The notes under the pieces were generated by a model. The model saw only the letters and a list, made by a program, of their open reading frames with translations, was not told where the DNA came from and searched no databases. From REEB95 sp050729835 (GTDB lineage Bacteria; Pseudomonadota; Alphaproteobacteria; ATCC43930; CGMCC-115725), in assembly GCA_050729835.1 (NCBI GenBank), contig JBOHLS010000005.1:1-64000 (forward strand): a stretch of DNA of 64,000 bases, given 5' to 3'. Positions within the stretch are counted from its first letter, which is position 1. The number at the start of each line of letters is the position of its first letter. A program made the translations under genes and the position numbers. Positions 50,024-58,967 of the stretch are shown piece by piece.

Positions 50024-50452
50024 ATGTCACTCAAGATTCGTCTCGCCCGCGGCGGCGCCAAGAAGCGCCCCTTCTATTCGATCGTGGTGGCGGATTCGCG
50101 CAGCCCGCGCGACGGCCGCTTCATCGAGAAGCTCGGCACCTACAACCCGATGCTCGACAAGGGGCACAAGGACCGCGTCGTGCTGAACAGCGAGCGCATC
50201 CAGCACTGGATCAAGATGGGCGCGCTGCCGTCGGAACGGGTGACGTTGTTCCTCGCCGACGCCGGCATGATGAAGCGGCCCGAGATCCGCGAGACGCCGC
50301 AGCGGTCGCTGCCGCGCGCCGAGCGCAAGAAGCTCGATGCAGCGAAGACCGAGACCGCACCGGCCGTCGCGGCGGCGGGTCAGCCCGCCGAAGCCAAGGC
50401 GGAACCCAAGGCCGAGAAGAAGCCGGAAGCTGCACCGTCGGCCGGCGCCTGA
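50024..50452 (+). CDS. rpsP: 30S ribosomal protein S16
   Basis: 142 residues. The S16 core ([39 protein letters not shown]) is followed by an Ala/Lys/Glu/Pro-rich C-terminal extension of about 50 residues, common in alphaproteobacteria. AAAGGAACTCC precedes the ATG. It starts the rpsP-rimM-trmD-rplS operon downstream of ffh. Confidence 0.97.
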   Translation: MSLKIRLARGGAKKRPFYSIVVADSRSPRDGRFIEKLGTYNPMLDKGHKDRVVLNSERIQHWIKMGALPSERVTLFLADAGMMKRPEIRETPQRSLPRAERKKLDAAKTETAPAVAAAGQPAEAKAEPKAEKKPEAAPSAGA

Positions 50453-50462
50453 GGAGCAACGC

Positions 50463-51011
50463 GTGGCGTCATCCGCCCCACCGCTGGTCTGTCTCGGCGC
50501 GATCGCCGGCGCGCACGGCATCAAGGGCCTGGTGCGGCTCAAGAGCTTCACCGCGCGCACGCAGGACATTGCTGCCTATGGACCGCTGCAGGACGCGCGA
50601 GGCGCGCGCCGCTTCGAGTTGGCGCTGGTCGGCGCGTCGCGCGGCGCGCTGATCGCGCGGATCAAGGGCGTGGACGACCGCAACGCCGCCGAGCGGCTCA
50701 AGGGCGAGAAGCTTTATGTCGCGCGCGACCGCCTGCCGCCGACCGAAGCCGGCGAGTTCTATCACACCGACCTGATCGGATTGGAAGCGGAGGGGCAGGA
50801 CGGCGCGGCGCTCGGCCGGATCATCGCCGTGCACGATTTCGGTGGCGGCCCGAGCCTGGAGATCGAACGCGCCGCGGGCGACAGCGTGATGGTGCCGTTC
50901 ACCATCGGCATCGTGCCGGTGGTCAACATCGCCGCCGGCCGCGTCGTCGTGGAGCCGCCGGCCGGATTGCTCGAAGCGAACGCGCCCCGACGGAAGGGCA
51001 AGTCGCGATGA
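50463..51011 (+). CDS. rimM: 16S rRNA processing protein RimM
   Basis: 182 residues from a GTG after GAGGAGC. The N-terminal beta-barrel begins [20 protein letters not shown]. The PRC-barrel carries [12 protein letters not shown] and the closing [28 protein letters not shown]. It assists 30S maturation and binds S19. The stop overlaps trmD by four bases (ATGA). Confidence 0.96.
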   Translation: MASSAPPLVCLGAIAGAHGIKGLVRLKSFTARTQDIAAYGPLQDARGARRFELALVGASRGALIARIKGVDDRNAAERLKGEKLYVARDRLPPTEAGEFYHTDLIGLEAEGQDGAALGRIIAVHDFGGGPSLEIERAAGDSVMVPFTIGIVPVVNIAAGRVVVEPPAGLLEANAPRRKGKSR

Positions 51012-51718
51012 CCGCGCCGTGGAGCGCCACCGTGCTGACGCTGTTCCCCGCGATGTTCCCCGGGCCGCTGGGCTTTTCGCTCGCCGGCAAGGCACTCGAA
51101 CGCAGCATCTGGCGGCTCGAAACCATGGACATTCGCGACTTCGCGCGCGATAAACACCGCACCGTCGACGACGCGCCGTTCGGCGGCGGGCCGGGCATGG
51201 TGCTGCGGCCCGACGTCGTCGATGCGGCGATCGCCGGCATCGCCGACCGCCCCGGGCCGATACTGTATCTTTCGCCGCGCGGCCACCGGCTCGACCAGGA
51301 GCGCGTCGCGCGGCTGAGCGAAGGTCCGGGTGTTCGCCTGCTGTGCGGCCGCTTCGAAGGCGTCGACGAGCGGGTGATAGAGGCGCATGCGATCGAGGAG
51401 CTGAGCCTCGGCGATTTTGTGCTCTCGGGCGGCGAGCCGGCGGCGATCGTGCTGATCGACGCCTGCGTCCGGCTGCTGCCGGGCGTCATCGGCGACGCCG
51501 CCGCGGTGAGCGAGGAGAGTTTCGCGGAGAGCCTGCTCGAATATCCTCATTATACCCGGCCGCAGGAGTGGCGCGGCCGGGCGGTGCCGGATGTCCTGGT
51601 CTCCGGCCATCACGACAAGGTCCGCCAGTGGCGCCAGGCCCAGGCGGAAGCGGCGACGCAGGCGCGTCGTCCGGATTTGTGGCAACGCTATCTCGCCCGG
51701 CGGCGGGACAGCCATTAA
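51008..51718 (+). CDS. trmD: tRNA (guanine(37)-N1)-methyltransferase
   Basis: 236 residues with the trefoil-knot SPOUT fold. Motifs: [54 protein letters not shown], and [27 protein letters not shown]. TrmD makes m1G37, preventing frameshifts. It overlaps rimM and lies 13 bases before rplS. Confidence 0.97.
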   Translation: MTAPWSATVLTLFPAMFPGPLGFSLAGKALERSIWRLETMDIRDFARDKHRTVDDAPFGGGPGMVLRPDVVDAAIAGIADRPGPILYLSPRGHRLDQERVARLSEGPGVRLLCGRFEGVDERVIEAHAIEELSLGDFVLSGGEPAAIVLIDACVRLLPGVIGDAAAVSEESFAESLLEYPHYTRPQEWRGRAVPDVLVSGHHDKVRQWRQAQAEAATQARRPDLWQRYLARRRDSH

Positions 51719-51731
51719 GGCGGAGAACATC

Positions 51732-52202
51732 ATGGACGTCATGCAAATGCTCGACAAAGAAGCGGTGAAGGCGCTGGCCAAGGCGCGCGCGGTCCCCGAC
51801 TTCCGCCCGGGCGACACGCTCAAGGTCAGCATCAAGGTGATCGAGGGCGAACGCGAGCGCATTCAGGCGTTCGAGGGCGTGTGCATCGCGCGCAAGAACG
51901 CCGGCGTGAACTCGAACTTCACCCTGCGCAAGATCTCGTACGGCGAGGGCGTCGAGCGCGTCTTTCCGCTTTATTCGCCGCGCATCGCCGAGATCGAGGT
52001 GGTGCGCCGCGGCGCCGTACGCCGCGCCAAGCTCTATTACCTGCGCGGCCTCGCCGGCAAGGCGGCGCGCATCAACGAGGCCGAGCGCGCGACGTCCGAG
52101 GCCGTGCCCGAAGCTTCGGCCGGCGAAGCGCCGGCTACAGCACCCAAGAGCGGCAAGCGGGCCAAGGCCGCCGCGCCAGCAGAAACGGCATCGAAGAAGT
52201 AG
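51732..52202 (+). CDS. rplS: 50S ribosomal protein L19
   Basis: 156 residues. The core ([28 protein letters not shown] and the terminal [13 protein letters not shown]) matches L19. An Ala/Lys/Glu-rich C-terminal extension of about 45 residues is typical of alphaproteobacteria. It ends the rpsP operon, with leuC 16 bases downstream. Confidence 0.97.
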   Translation: MDVMQMLDKEAVKALAKARAVPDFRPGDTLKVSIKVIEGERERIQAFEGVCIARKNAGVNSNFTLRKISYGEGVERVFPLYSPRIAEIEVVRRGAVRRAKLYYLRGLAGKAARINEAERATSEAVPEASAGEAPATAPKSGKRAKAAAPAETASKK

Positions 52203-52218
52203 GCAACGGAACTTCGCC

Positions 52219-53637
52219 ATGGCCTCGCCGCGCACGCTGTTCGATAAAATCTGGGAAAGCCATCTCGTCGACACTCAGTCCGACGGGACCTGCCTCCTCT
52301 ATATCGACCGCCACCTGGTGCACGAGGTCACGAGCCCACAGGCCTTCGAGGGCTTGCGTGCCGCGGGCCGCCGCGTCCGCCGCCCGGACGCGACCATCGC
52401 CGTCGCCGACCACAACGTGCCGACGACCGACCGGTCGCGCGGCATCGAGGAGCCGGAATCGCGCAAACAAGTCGAGACGCTGGAGCGCAACGTCAAGGAA
52501 TTCGGTATTCCGTATTTCGGCCTCAACGACGTACGCCAGGGCATCGTCCACATCATCGGCCCCGAGCAGGGCATGACCCAGCCGGGCATGACGATCGTCT
52601 GCGGCGACAGCCACACCGCGACGCACGGCGCGTTCGGCGCACTCGCCTTCGGCATCGGCACGTCCGAGGTCGAGCACGTGCTGGCGACGCAGACGCTGAT
52701 CCAGCGCCGCGCCAAGAACATGCTGATCGAGATCGACGGCGACCTGCCCTTGGGCGTCACCGCCAAGGATCTGATCCTGGCGGTCATCGGCAAGATCGGC
52801 ACCGCCGGCGGCACCGGCCACGTCATCGAATACGCCGGTAGCGCGATCCGCGGCCTGTCGATGGAAGGCCGCATGACGGTGTGCAACATGTCGATCGAAG
52901 CCGGCGCCCGCGCCGGCCTCATCGCACCCGATGCGACGACTTTCGAATACCTGAAAGGCCGACCGCACGCGCCCAAGGGCGGCGCCTGGGAGCAGGCGCT
53001 GACCTTCTGGCAGGCGCTGCCGTCCGATCGCGGCGCGCGCTACGACACCGTCGTGCGGCTCGACGCGGCGCAGGTCGTGCCGCAAGTCACCTGGGGCACC
53101 AGCCCCGAGGACGTGCTGCCGATCACCGGCGTGGTGCCGAACCCGGCCGTGATCGCCGACGCCGACAAGCGCGCCGCGATGGAGCGCTCGCTCCAGTATA
53201 TGGACTTGACGCCGGGCACGCGGCTGATGGACGTGCCGGTGCAGAAGGTGTTCATCGGCTCGTGTACCAATTCCCGCATCGAGGATTTGCGCGACGCCGC
53301 CTCAATCGCCAAGGGCCGCAAGGTCGCCGCCGGCGTCAACGCGCTGGTCGTGCCGGGCTCGGGCCTGGTCAAGCACCAGGCCGAAGAGGAAGGGCTCGAC
53401 CGCGTCTTCATCGAGGCCGGATTCGAATGGCGCGAAGCCGGCTGCTCGATGTGCCTGGCGATGAACGCCGACCGGCTCGCGCCGGGCGAACGATGTGCTT
53501 CCACATCAAACCGGAATTTCGAGGGCCGCCAGGGCCGCCGCGGCCGGACGCACCTGATGAGCCCGGCCATGGCCGCGGCCGCCGCGGTGACCGGCAAACT
53601 GGCCGATGTCCGGGCGCTCGGCCCGACTCGGCGCTGA
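52219..53637 (+). CDS. leuC: 3-isopropylmalate dehydratase large subunit
   Basis: 472 residues of the aconitase family. The 4Fe-4S ligands are Cys in [14 protein letters not shown] and the pair in [35 protein letters not shown] and the N-terminal DHNVPT are present. It isomerises 2- to 3-isopropylmalate in leucine synthesis together with LeuD. leuD lies 1.3 kb downstream because pstS is placed between them. Confidence 0.97.
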   Translation: MASPRTLFDKIWESHLVDTQSDGTCLLYIDRHLVHEVTSPQAFEGLRAAGRRVRRPDATIAVADHNVPTTDRSRGIEEPESRKQVETLERNVKEFGIPYFGLNDVRQGIVHIIGPEQGMTQPGMTIVCGDSHTATHGAFGALAFGIGTSEVEHVLATQTLIQRRAKNMLIEIDGDLPLGVTAKDLILAVIGKIGTAGGTGHVIEYAGSAIRGLSMEGRMTVCNMSIEAGARAGLIAPDATTFEYLKGRPHAPKGGAWEQALTFWQALPSDRGARYDTVVRLDAAQVVPQVTWGTSPEDVLPITGVVPNPAVIADADKRAAMERSLQYMDLTPGTRLMDVPVQKVFIGSCTNSRIEDLRDAASIAKGRKVAAGVNALVVPGSGLVKHQAEEEGLDRVFIEAGFEWREAGCSMCLAMNADRLAPGERCASTSNRNFEGRQGRRGRTHLMSPAMAAAAAVTGKLADVRALGPTRR

Positions 53638-53650
53638 GCACCCGCCGGCG

Positions 53651-53694
53651 CTGTCATAGAATCGTCATCGGAGTGTAATAGATTCGTCTTCCGC
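53651..53694 (+). promoter_or_regulatory. Pho box array upstream of pstS
   Basis: CTGTCATAGAATCGTCAT (53651-53668) fits the PhoB box: two 7-mers (CTGTCAT, TCGTCAT) spaced by 11. The pattern continues at the same 11-base period with GTGTAAT (53673) and TCGTCTT (53684), giving four repeats, as in strong Pho promoters. It lies 106 bases before the pstS ATG. This predicts induction under phosphate limitation. Confidence 0.75.
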
Positions 53695-53773
53695 CGCTCC
53701 TAGAGTCCGGGCGTCGCGTACGTGGCGACGAGAGTCGTGCACCAGCGATCACTCACAACCGAGGGGCTTCGTG

Positions 53774-54829
53774 ATGAAACATCGAATTCTTTGGGGGCTG
53801 GCCGGCTTGCTGGCAGGAGCCCTGGTCGCCGCATCGGCGCAAGCCAAGGAAATGAACGGCGCGGGCGGCACCGCGATCTATCCGGTTCTGGCCAAGTGGG
53901 CCGACGCCTATCACGGCAAGACCGGCATCGCCGTGAACTATCAGGCGATCGGTTCCGGCGGCGGCATCAAACAGATCACCGCCAAGACGGTCGACTTCGC
54001 CAACAGCGACAAGCCGCTCAAGCCGGACGAGCTGGCGAAGATGGACGTCGCCCAGTTCCCGGCGGTCATCATCTCGATCACGCCGGTCGTCAACCTGCCG
54101 GGGGTCAAGCCCGGCGAACTGGTGCTCGACGGTCCCGTCCTCGCCGACATCTATCTCGGCAAGATCGCCTATTGGGACAACGCCGCGATCAAGAAGCTCA
54201 ACCCGCACGTCAAGCTGCCGCACATGGGTATCTCGGTGGTCCATCGCGCGGACGGCTCGGGTACGACGTTCAACTTCACCAACTATCTCGGCAAGGTCAG
54301 CCCGGAATGGGACCAGAAGGTCGGCGCCGACGTATCGGTCGACTGGCCGGTCGGCGTCGGCGGCAAAGGCAATGCCGGCGTCGCCTCCAACGTCCAGCAG
54401 GTCAAGGGCTCGATCGGCTACGTCGAGTACGCCTATGTGATGGAAAACCATCTGATCTATACGCGGATGGTGAACAAGGCAGGCAAGATTCTGGCCCCGA
54501 CCATGGATTCCTTCCAGGCCGCGGCCGCGAACGCCGACTTCACCAAGGTCCAGGACTTCTACCTCATCCTGACCGATCAGCCCGGCGACAAGAGCTGGCC
54601 GATCACCGCCGCGACCTACATGCTGATGCGCAAGGATTATGCGGCGGACCAGAACCAGCCGGTGCTCAAGTTCCTCGACTGGTGCCTGAAGAACGGCCAG
54701 GACCAGGCCCGCGCGCTCGATTACGTTCCGCTGCCGAATTCGGTGGTGCAGCAGATCGAGGCGACGTGGACGCGCGACTTCAAGGGCGCCGACGGCAAGC
54801 CGATCTGGACGGCGTCGCTGCAGAAGTAG
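53774..54829 (+). CDS. pstS: Phosphate ABC transporter substrate-binding protein PstS
   Basis: 351 residues with a signal peptide ending near AQAKEMNG. Phosphate-binding loops: GAGGTAIYPVLAKW, FANSDKPLKPDEL, RADGSGTTFNFTNYL and the end SVVQQIEATWTRDFKGADGKPIW. It delivers phosphate to PstCAB, none of which is nearby, so it is an orphan pstS. GTG 53771 is one codon upstream of the chosen ATG, and GAGGGG precedes both. A terminator follows the gene. Confidence 0.95.
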   Translation: MKHRILWGLAGLLAGALVAASAQAKEMNGAGGTAIYPVLAKWADAYHGKTGIAVNYQAIGSGGGIKQITAKTVDFANSDKPLKPDELAKMDVAQFPAVIISITPVVNLPGVKPGELVLDGPVLADIYLGKIAYWDNAAIKKLNPHVKLPHMGISVVHRADGSGTTFNFTNYLGKVSPEWDQKVGADVSVDWPVGVGGKGNAGVASNVQQVKGSIGYVEYAYVMENHLIYTRMVNKAGKILAPTMDSFQAAAANADFTKVQDFYLILTDQPGDKSWPITAATYMLMRKDYAADQNQPVLKFLDWCLKNGQDQARALDYVPLPNSVVQQIEATWTRDFKGADGKPIWTASLQK

Positions 54830-54863
54830 CCCGCGGCGCGTTTTCCGGTTTACACTAAGCGAC

Positions 54864-54895
54864 GAGGTCGGGACCTAGCCCCGGCCTCTTTCTTT
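54864..54895 (+). terminator. Rho-independent terminator after pstS
   Basis: A nine-base-pair stem (GAGGTCGGG at 54864-54872 with CCCGGCCTC at 54880-54888, one G-T pair) and a seven-base loop, followed by TTTCTTT. It isolates pstS transcription from leuD. Confidence 0.75.
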
Positions 54896-54983
54896 GCCTG
54901 CTTGCCGCCTGCGGCCAAAGCGGCCTTGCCATGACGACCGGGCTCCGCTAAACCCCGTCCGCGCATTTCCGATCGGACGGGCT

Positions 54984-55589
54984 ATGCAGAAGTTCACCAC
55001 GCTGACCGGCGTCGCCGCGCCGTTGCCGATGATCAACGTCGACACCGACAAGATCATCCCCAAGCAGTACCTCAAGACCATCGAGCGGACCGGCTTGGGC
55101 AAGGCGCTCTTTGATGAATTGCGATTCAACCCCGACGGCTCGGAGAAGCCCGACTTCGTGCTCAACCAGCCGGCCTACCGCAAGGCCGAAATCCTGGTGG
55201 CGGGCGAGAATTTCGGCTGCGGCTCGTCGCGCGAGCATGCGCCGTGGGCGCTCCTGGATTTCGGCATCCGCGCCGTCATCGCGCCGAGCTTCGCCGACAT
55301 CTTCCACAGCAACTGCTTCAAGAATGGCATCCTGCCGATCGTGCTGCCGGCGGCAACCGTCGCCCAGTTGATGGACGACGCGCGCAAGGGATCGAACGCG
55401 CGGCTCACCATCGACCTGGCGAGCCAGACCGTCACCCGCCCCGACGGCCAGACGGTGCATTTCGAAATCGACCAATTCCGCAAGCATTGCCTGCTCGACG
55501 GCCTCGACGATATCGGGCTGACCCTCAAGAAAGAGCCGGCGATCACCAAATTCGAGAACCGGCGCAAGCAGGCGCAGCCCTGGCTCTGA
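54984..55589 (+). CDS. leuD: 3-isopropylmalate dehydratase small subunit
   Basis: 201 residues. The swivelling domain has [22 protein letters not shown] and [19 protein letters not shown], both signatures of LeuD. It partners with LeuC. leuB begins 26 bases downstream. Its promoter must lie after the pstS terminator (54896-54983), because leuC is separated from it. Confidence 0.97.
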   Translation: MQKFTTLTGVAAPLPMINVDTDKIIPKQYLKTIERTGLGKALFDELRFNPDGSEKPDFVLNQPAYRKAEILVAGENFGCGSSREHAPWALLDFGIRAVIAPSFADIFHSNCFKNGILPIVLPAATVAQLMDDARKGSNARLTIDLASQTVTRPDGQTVHFEIDQFRKHCLLDGLDDIGLTLKKEPAITKFENRRKQAQPWL

Positions 55590-55615
55590 CGGCCGGCCGT
55601 TTCACGAGAGGACTC

Positions 55616-56725
55616 ATGGCATCCAACCGGAAGATTCTGCTGCTGCCGGGCGACGGAATCGGCCCCGAGGTGACGCATCAGGCGGCGCGCGTGCTCGAGT
55701 ATTTCGACAAGCGGCGCATCGCCAGCTTCGAGGTCAAGGAGGACCTGGTCGGCGGGGCGGCGATCGACCGGCACGGCACGCCGCTGACCGAAGCCGCGAT
55801 GCAGGCGGCGCTCGCCGCTGATGCGATCCTGCTGGGCGCGGTCGGCGGCCCGAAATGGGACAACCTGCCCTTCGCCCAGAAGCCCGAGCGCGGTCTGCTG
55901 CGGCTGCGCAAGGACATGCAGCTCTTCGCCAACCTCCGTCCGGCCTTCGTCTTCGCCGCCTTAGCTGACGCCTCGACGCTCAAGCGCGAGGTCGTCGATG
56001 GCCTCGACATGATCATTGTTCGCGAGCTGACGGGCGGCGTCTATTTCGGCGAACCGCGCGGCATCACCGCCCTGCCCGGCGGCGGCCGCAAGGGCATCAA
56101 CACCCAGGTCTACACCACCGACGAGATCGTGCGCGTGGCGCGCGTCGCCTTCGAGCTCGCCCGCAAGCGCGGCAAGCGCGTCTGCTCGGTCGAGAAGGCG
56201 AATGTCATGGAAGCGGGCGTGCTGTGGCGCGAGGAAGTCACCAAGCTGCACGCTGCAGAATATTCCGACGTCCAGCTCAGCCACATGTACGCCGACAACT
56301 GCGCGATGCAGCTGGTGCGCAACCCGAAGCAATTCGACGTCATCGTCACCGACAATTTGTTCGGCGACATCCTGTCGGATTGCGCGGCGATGCTGACGGG
56401 CTCGCTCGGCATGCTGCCTTCCGCCTCGCTCGGCGCGCCCGACCGCAGCTGCCGGCGCAAGGCGCTCTACGAACCGGTGCACGGCAGCGCGCCGGATATC
56501 ACCGGCAAGAACCTGGCGAACCCGCTGGCTTCGATCCTGTCGCTGGCGATGATGCTGCGCTACTCGTTCGACATGGACGCCGAGGCGAAACTGGTCGAGC
56601 AGGCGGTGGCCAAGGCGCTCGCCGGCGGCGCGCGCACCGGCGACATCGCCCAGGCCGGCGCAAGCCGGATCTCGACCAGCGAGATGGGCGACCGCGTCCT
56701 CGGCGAGTTGCAGCGCCTGAGTTGA
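55616..56725 (+). CDS. leuB: 3-isopropylmalate dehydrogenase
   Basis: 369 residues. The NAD-dependent decarboxylating dehydrogenase signature is [40 protein letters not shown] lies at the N-terminus and [13 protein letters not shown] in the middle. It oxidises 3-isopropylmalate to 2-ketoisocaproate. ATG 55616 has GAGAGGAC upstream. A palindromic repeat separates it from the convergent luciferase-family gene. Confidence 0.97.
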   Translation: MASNRKILLLPGDGIGPEVTHQAARVLEYFDKRRIASFEVKEDLVGGAAIDRHGTPLTEAAMQAALAADAILLGAVGGPKWDNLPFAQKPERGLLRLRKDMQLFANLRPAFVFAALADASTLKREVVDGLDMIIVRELTGGVYFGEPRGITALPGGGRKGINTQVYTTDEIVRVARVAFELARKRGKRVCSVEKANVMEAGVLWREEVTKLHAAEYSDVQLSHMYADNCAMQLVRNPKQFDVIVTDNLFGDILSDCAAMLTGSLGMLPSASLGAPDRSCRRKALYEPVHGSAPDITGKNLANPLASILSLAMMLRYSFDMDAEAKLVEQAVAKALAGGARTGDIAQAGASRISTSEMGDRVLGELQRLS

Positions 56726-56751
56726 ATCCTCGCCGATCAAGGCCGAGTCAG

Positions 56752-56832
56752 CCCCCTCACCCCTCCCTCTGGGCGAGAGGGTTGCTTTAGGTTGGCGAGC
56801 GCAGCGAGCCTTACCTTAAGCTGGGTGAGGGG
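56752..56832. repeat. Dispersed palindromic repeat, copy B
   Basis: About 81 bases in the convergent gap between leuB and the luciferase-family gene. It begins CCCCCTCACCCC and ends GGGTGAGGGG, an inverted terminal repeat. Read as reverse complement it follows copy A (47467-47572) block by block: CCCCTCACCCAGCTT, AAGGTAAGGC, a GCTCGC-GCGCTCGCC centre, then AAAGCAACCCTCTC and AGGGGTGAGGGG. It could act as a two-way terminator. Confidence 0.7.
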
Positions 56833-56857
56833 TTCTTTCGATCTGAACCGTCGTGTC

Positions 56858-57922
56858 TTATGCGGCTTTCCGCCGGAACGACGGCGCGACCTGTTCGGCA
56901 AAGCGCGCCATCTCGTCCTTTACCTGCTGGTGCGGTTTCAAGCCGACATTGAAGTAGAGGATCACCTCGCTGAAGCCGGCGGCCTCGACCTTCTTGAGGG
57001 TGTCGGTGATCTGCTGCGCCGAGCCCAGCAGAACCGAGTTCTCGGTCAGATCCTCGGGCCGCACCTTGCCGAGCCGGTCGACCATGTCGACGAAATAGCG
57101 GTAGCTCGGCGGCGCGGTCTTGGGATCGCCCGGCAGCGACGGGATGACGCATTCCCGGTAGTAACGGATCTGACGCGCGCGTTGCGCCGCCTCCTGCTCC
57201 TGGGTATCGGCAAAGTGCGCGAAATAGCTGCACATCAGGCGGGCTGGCTTGGTGCCGTACTTGGCGCACAGCGCGTGATAGAGCTCGGCCACCTGCTTCA
57301 GCCCGCCGAAGGTCATCGCGGCGGCGAACGGCGCCACCACCACGCCGCAGCCGAGCCGGGCGGCGAGCTCGATCGACGGCTTGGAGAACGAGGCGACATA
57401 GGACGGAATCGACTTCTGCACCGGTTGCGGCGTGATGCGGATGTCGTCGAAGCTGTAGTACTTGCCGTGATGCGAGATGCGCTTGCCACCCGTGGTCCAC
57501 AACCGGCGCACGACCTCCATGCCTTCCTCGAAGATCGCCTGATTGTCCTCGAAATCGACGTGGAACGGCTGATATTCGCGGCGGTCGTAGCCGCGGCCGG
57601 CAGCCCAATCGACGCGTCCGTTCGACAGCAGATCGAGCGTCGCCCATTGCTCGGCAACGCGGATTGGATGATGCAGCGGTAGCACGGTGACGGCCGGCGC
57701 CAGCCGGATGCGCTTCGACCGCGCCGCCAGATTGGCGAGCACGAGGTCGGGGCACGACAGCACGCCGAGCGAGTTGAAATGATGCTCGCCGATCCAGGCC
57801 GAATGGAAGCCGAGTTGCTCGGCGTGGAGCGCCTCGTCGAGAATGTCCGAGACGAGCTGATTGGCCGAGCGCGCGTTGTTTTCGTAGTGGTTGTCGCTCA
57901 GTGTGAAATAGCCGAATTCCAT
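56858..57922 (-). CDS. LLM-class flavin-dependent oxidoreductase (bacterial luciferase family)
   Basis: 354 residues from ATG 57922, preceded by GAGGAGGGG. The luciferase-like fold is clear: AEQLGFHSAWIGEHHFN, LAPAVTVLPLHHPIRVAEQWATLDLLSNGRVDWAAGRGY and FEEGMEVVRRLW. It uses FMNH2 or F420; FMN is more likely here. The substrate is unknown. It diverges from a MarR gene 87 bases away, which suggests substrate-controlled expression. Confidence 0.9.
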   Translation of the reverse strand: MEFGYFTLSDNHYENNARSANQLVSDILDEALHAEQLGFHSAWIGEHHFNSLGVLSCPDLVLANLAARSKRIRLAPAVTVLPLHHPIRVAEQWATLDLLSNGRVDWAAGRGYDRREYQPFHVDFEDNQAIFEEGMEVVRRLWTTGGKRISHHGKYYSFDDIRITPQPVQKSIPSYVASFSKPSIELAARLGCGVVVAPFAAAMTFGGLKQVAELYHALCAKYGTKPARLMCSYFAHFADTQEQEAAQRARQIRYYRECVIPSLPGDPKTAPPSYRYFVDMVDRLGKVRPEDLTENSVLLGSAQQITDTLKKVEAAGFSEVILYFNVGLKPHQQVKDEMARFAEQVAPSFRRKAA

Positions 57923-57989
57923 CGCGCCCCTCCTCCGTTCCGGCCGCATCTGCCGGCGGCCGTTCACCGAACGGTTGACCAGAGTTTAA

Positions 57990-58012
57990 TGCATATGCAA
58001 CTATTGTAAATG
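57990..58012. promoter_or_regulatory. Candidate MarR operator between divergent genes
   Basis: A perfect ten-base palindrome TGCATATGCA (57990-57999) is followed by a related imperfect half pair (TTGTAAATGCAA region, 58005-58016). Both lie in the short divergent spacer. MarR proteins bind such palindromes and usually control the divergent gene and themselves. Confidence 0.5.
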
Positions 58013-58483
58013 CAATTTACCGGTGGTGGTGCCGTGCGGCAATCCCGGCTCGATCTCAACGACTACCTGCCTTATCTGCTCAACCGCGTCGGCGTCGCAC
58101 TCGCCCTGCATTTTGGCAAGGCCGCGCTTGCGCGCTACGGCCTCAGCATCGAGATGTGGCGGGTGCTGGTGGCGCTGTCGGCCAACGGCGGCCAGCGCCA
58201 AGTCGATCTCGGCGGCTTGACCAGCATCGACTCCTCGACCCTGTCGCGAATGGTGACCCGACTGGCACGGCTCGGTTTCGTCGCGCGCCACCGCTCGACC
58301 GCCGACAGCCGCGAAGTCGAGGTTGCCTTGACCGCGAAAGGCCGCGCCGCCTTGCGCCGCCTGATCCCCGTCGCGCGGCGCTACGAAACTGTCGCCGCCG
58401 CCGGCCTTGCGCCGACCGAGCTCGCCGCGCTGAAACGCACCCTCCGGGTCATGTACCGCAACCTGGCGCCGCCGGCCGGCTGA
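58010..58483 (+). CDS. MarR family transcriptional regulator
   Basis: 157 residues. The winged helix-turn-helix runs LSIEMWRVLVALSANGGQRQVDLGGLTSIDSSTLSRMVTRLARLGFVARHRSTADSREVEVALTAKG, with the Asp-Ser-Arg wing motif conserved. ATG 58010 lacks a recognisable ribosome-binding site and lies inside the candidate operator. GTG 58034 (VRQSRLDL) is an alternative start giving 149 residues. It probably regulates the divergent LLM oxidoreductase. Confidence 0.88.
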   Translation: MQFTGGGAVRQSRLDLNDYLPYLLNRVGVALALHFGKAALARYGLSIEMWRVLVALSANGGQRQVDLGGLTSIDSSTLSRMVTRLARLGFVARHRSTADSREVEVALTAKGRAALRRLIPVARRYETVAAAGLAPTELAALKRTLRVMYRNLAPPAG

Positions 58484-58967
58484 CGCGGGTCGGAATTCCT
58501 TACAACCCCGGCCGGCGCCGCGTCGGGTGCGCCGGCATCCGCCAGCCGAATCCGCGTCGATAACGGTCAAGACGGCGCGGCTGGACCGGTTCACGCGCCG
58601 GCCAGCAGGTTGCCGGCAAGTCCCTGTCGGTGCTGGGCGGGCGGCCCGGCGCTCGAAGCCGGATCAAGTCGGTTAATGCCCAAGGGCAGCCGGTGCCGTT
58701 AACCGAGATGGTCTTGGCGATCAATCATCGTAAAGCATTTATTACAGGATATAGTGCTCAATTCTTATTATTATTTACTATATATGTCGGTTATATTTAT
58801 AAGTATCACATTTTTTATCACGAATACTCATTTATGTATTGAAAATTATTTGCCACTAGGCTACAAGCTTGACAGTAAGGCCGCGCAGAAGTCGGCGGCT
58901 TTGACAGTTCGGGCGCAACGAGAACGGCGCGTCCCGCTCGATACGGGGATCGGGAGCGGGTTCGGGA
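58484..58967. promoter_or_regulatory. AT-rich leader upstream of the exopolysaccharide cluster
   Basis: 484 bases without a convincing gene. 58731-58860 is about 24% G+C, by far the lowest in the window. Two identical TTGACAGT octamers lie 32 bases apart (58869 and 58901), each a good -35-like element. A weak -24/-12 match sits at 58599-58614 (GG and GC 12 apart). These may be the control elements of the sugar transferase-prsK-prsR operon. Short ORFs here have no family features. Confidence 0.5.

Noticed and set aside
58599..58614. A -24/-12 match before the exopolysaccharide cluster as a firm promoter
   Set aside because: GG/GC spacing is right, but the -24 element is poor and it is 350 bases from the gene; kept only as a note on the region.
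58630..58842. 70-codon open frame in the AT-rich leader
   Set aside because: Composition changes abruptly midway, with no ribosome-binding site or family features; it spans the likely promoter region.
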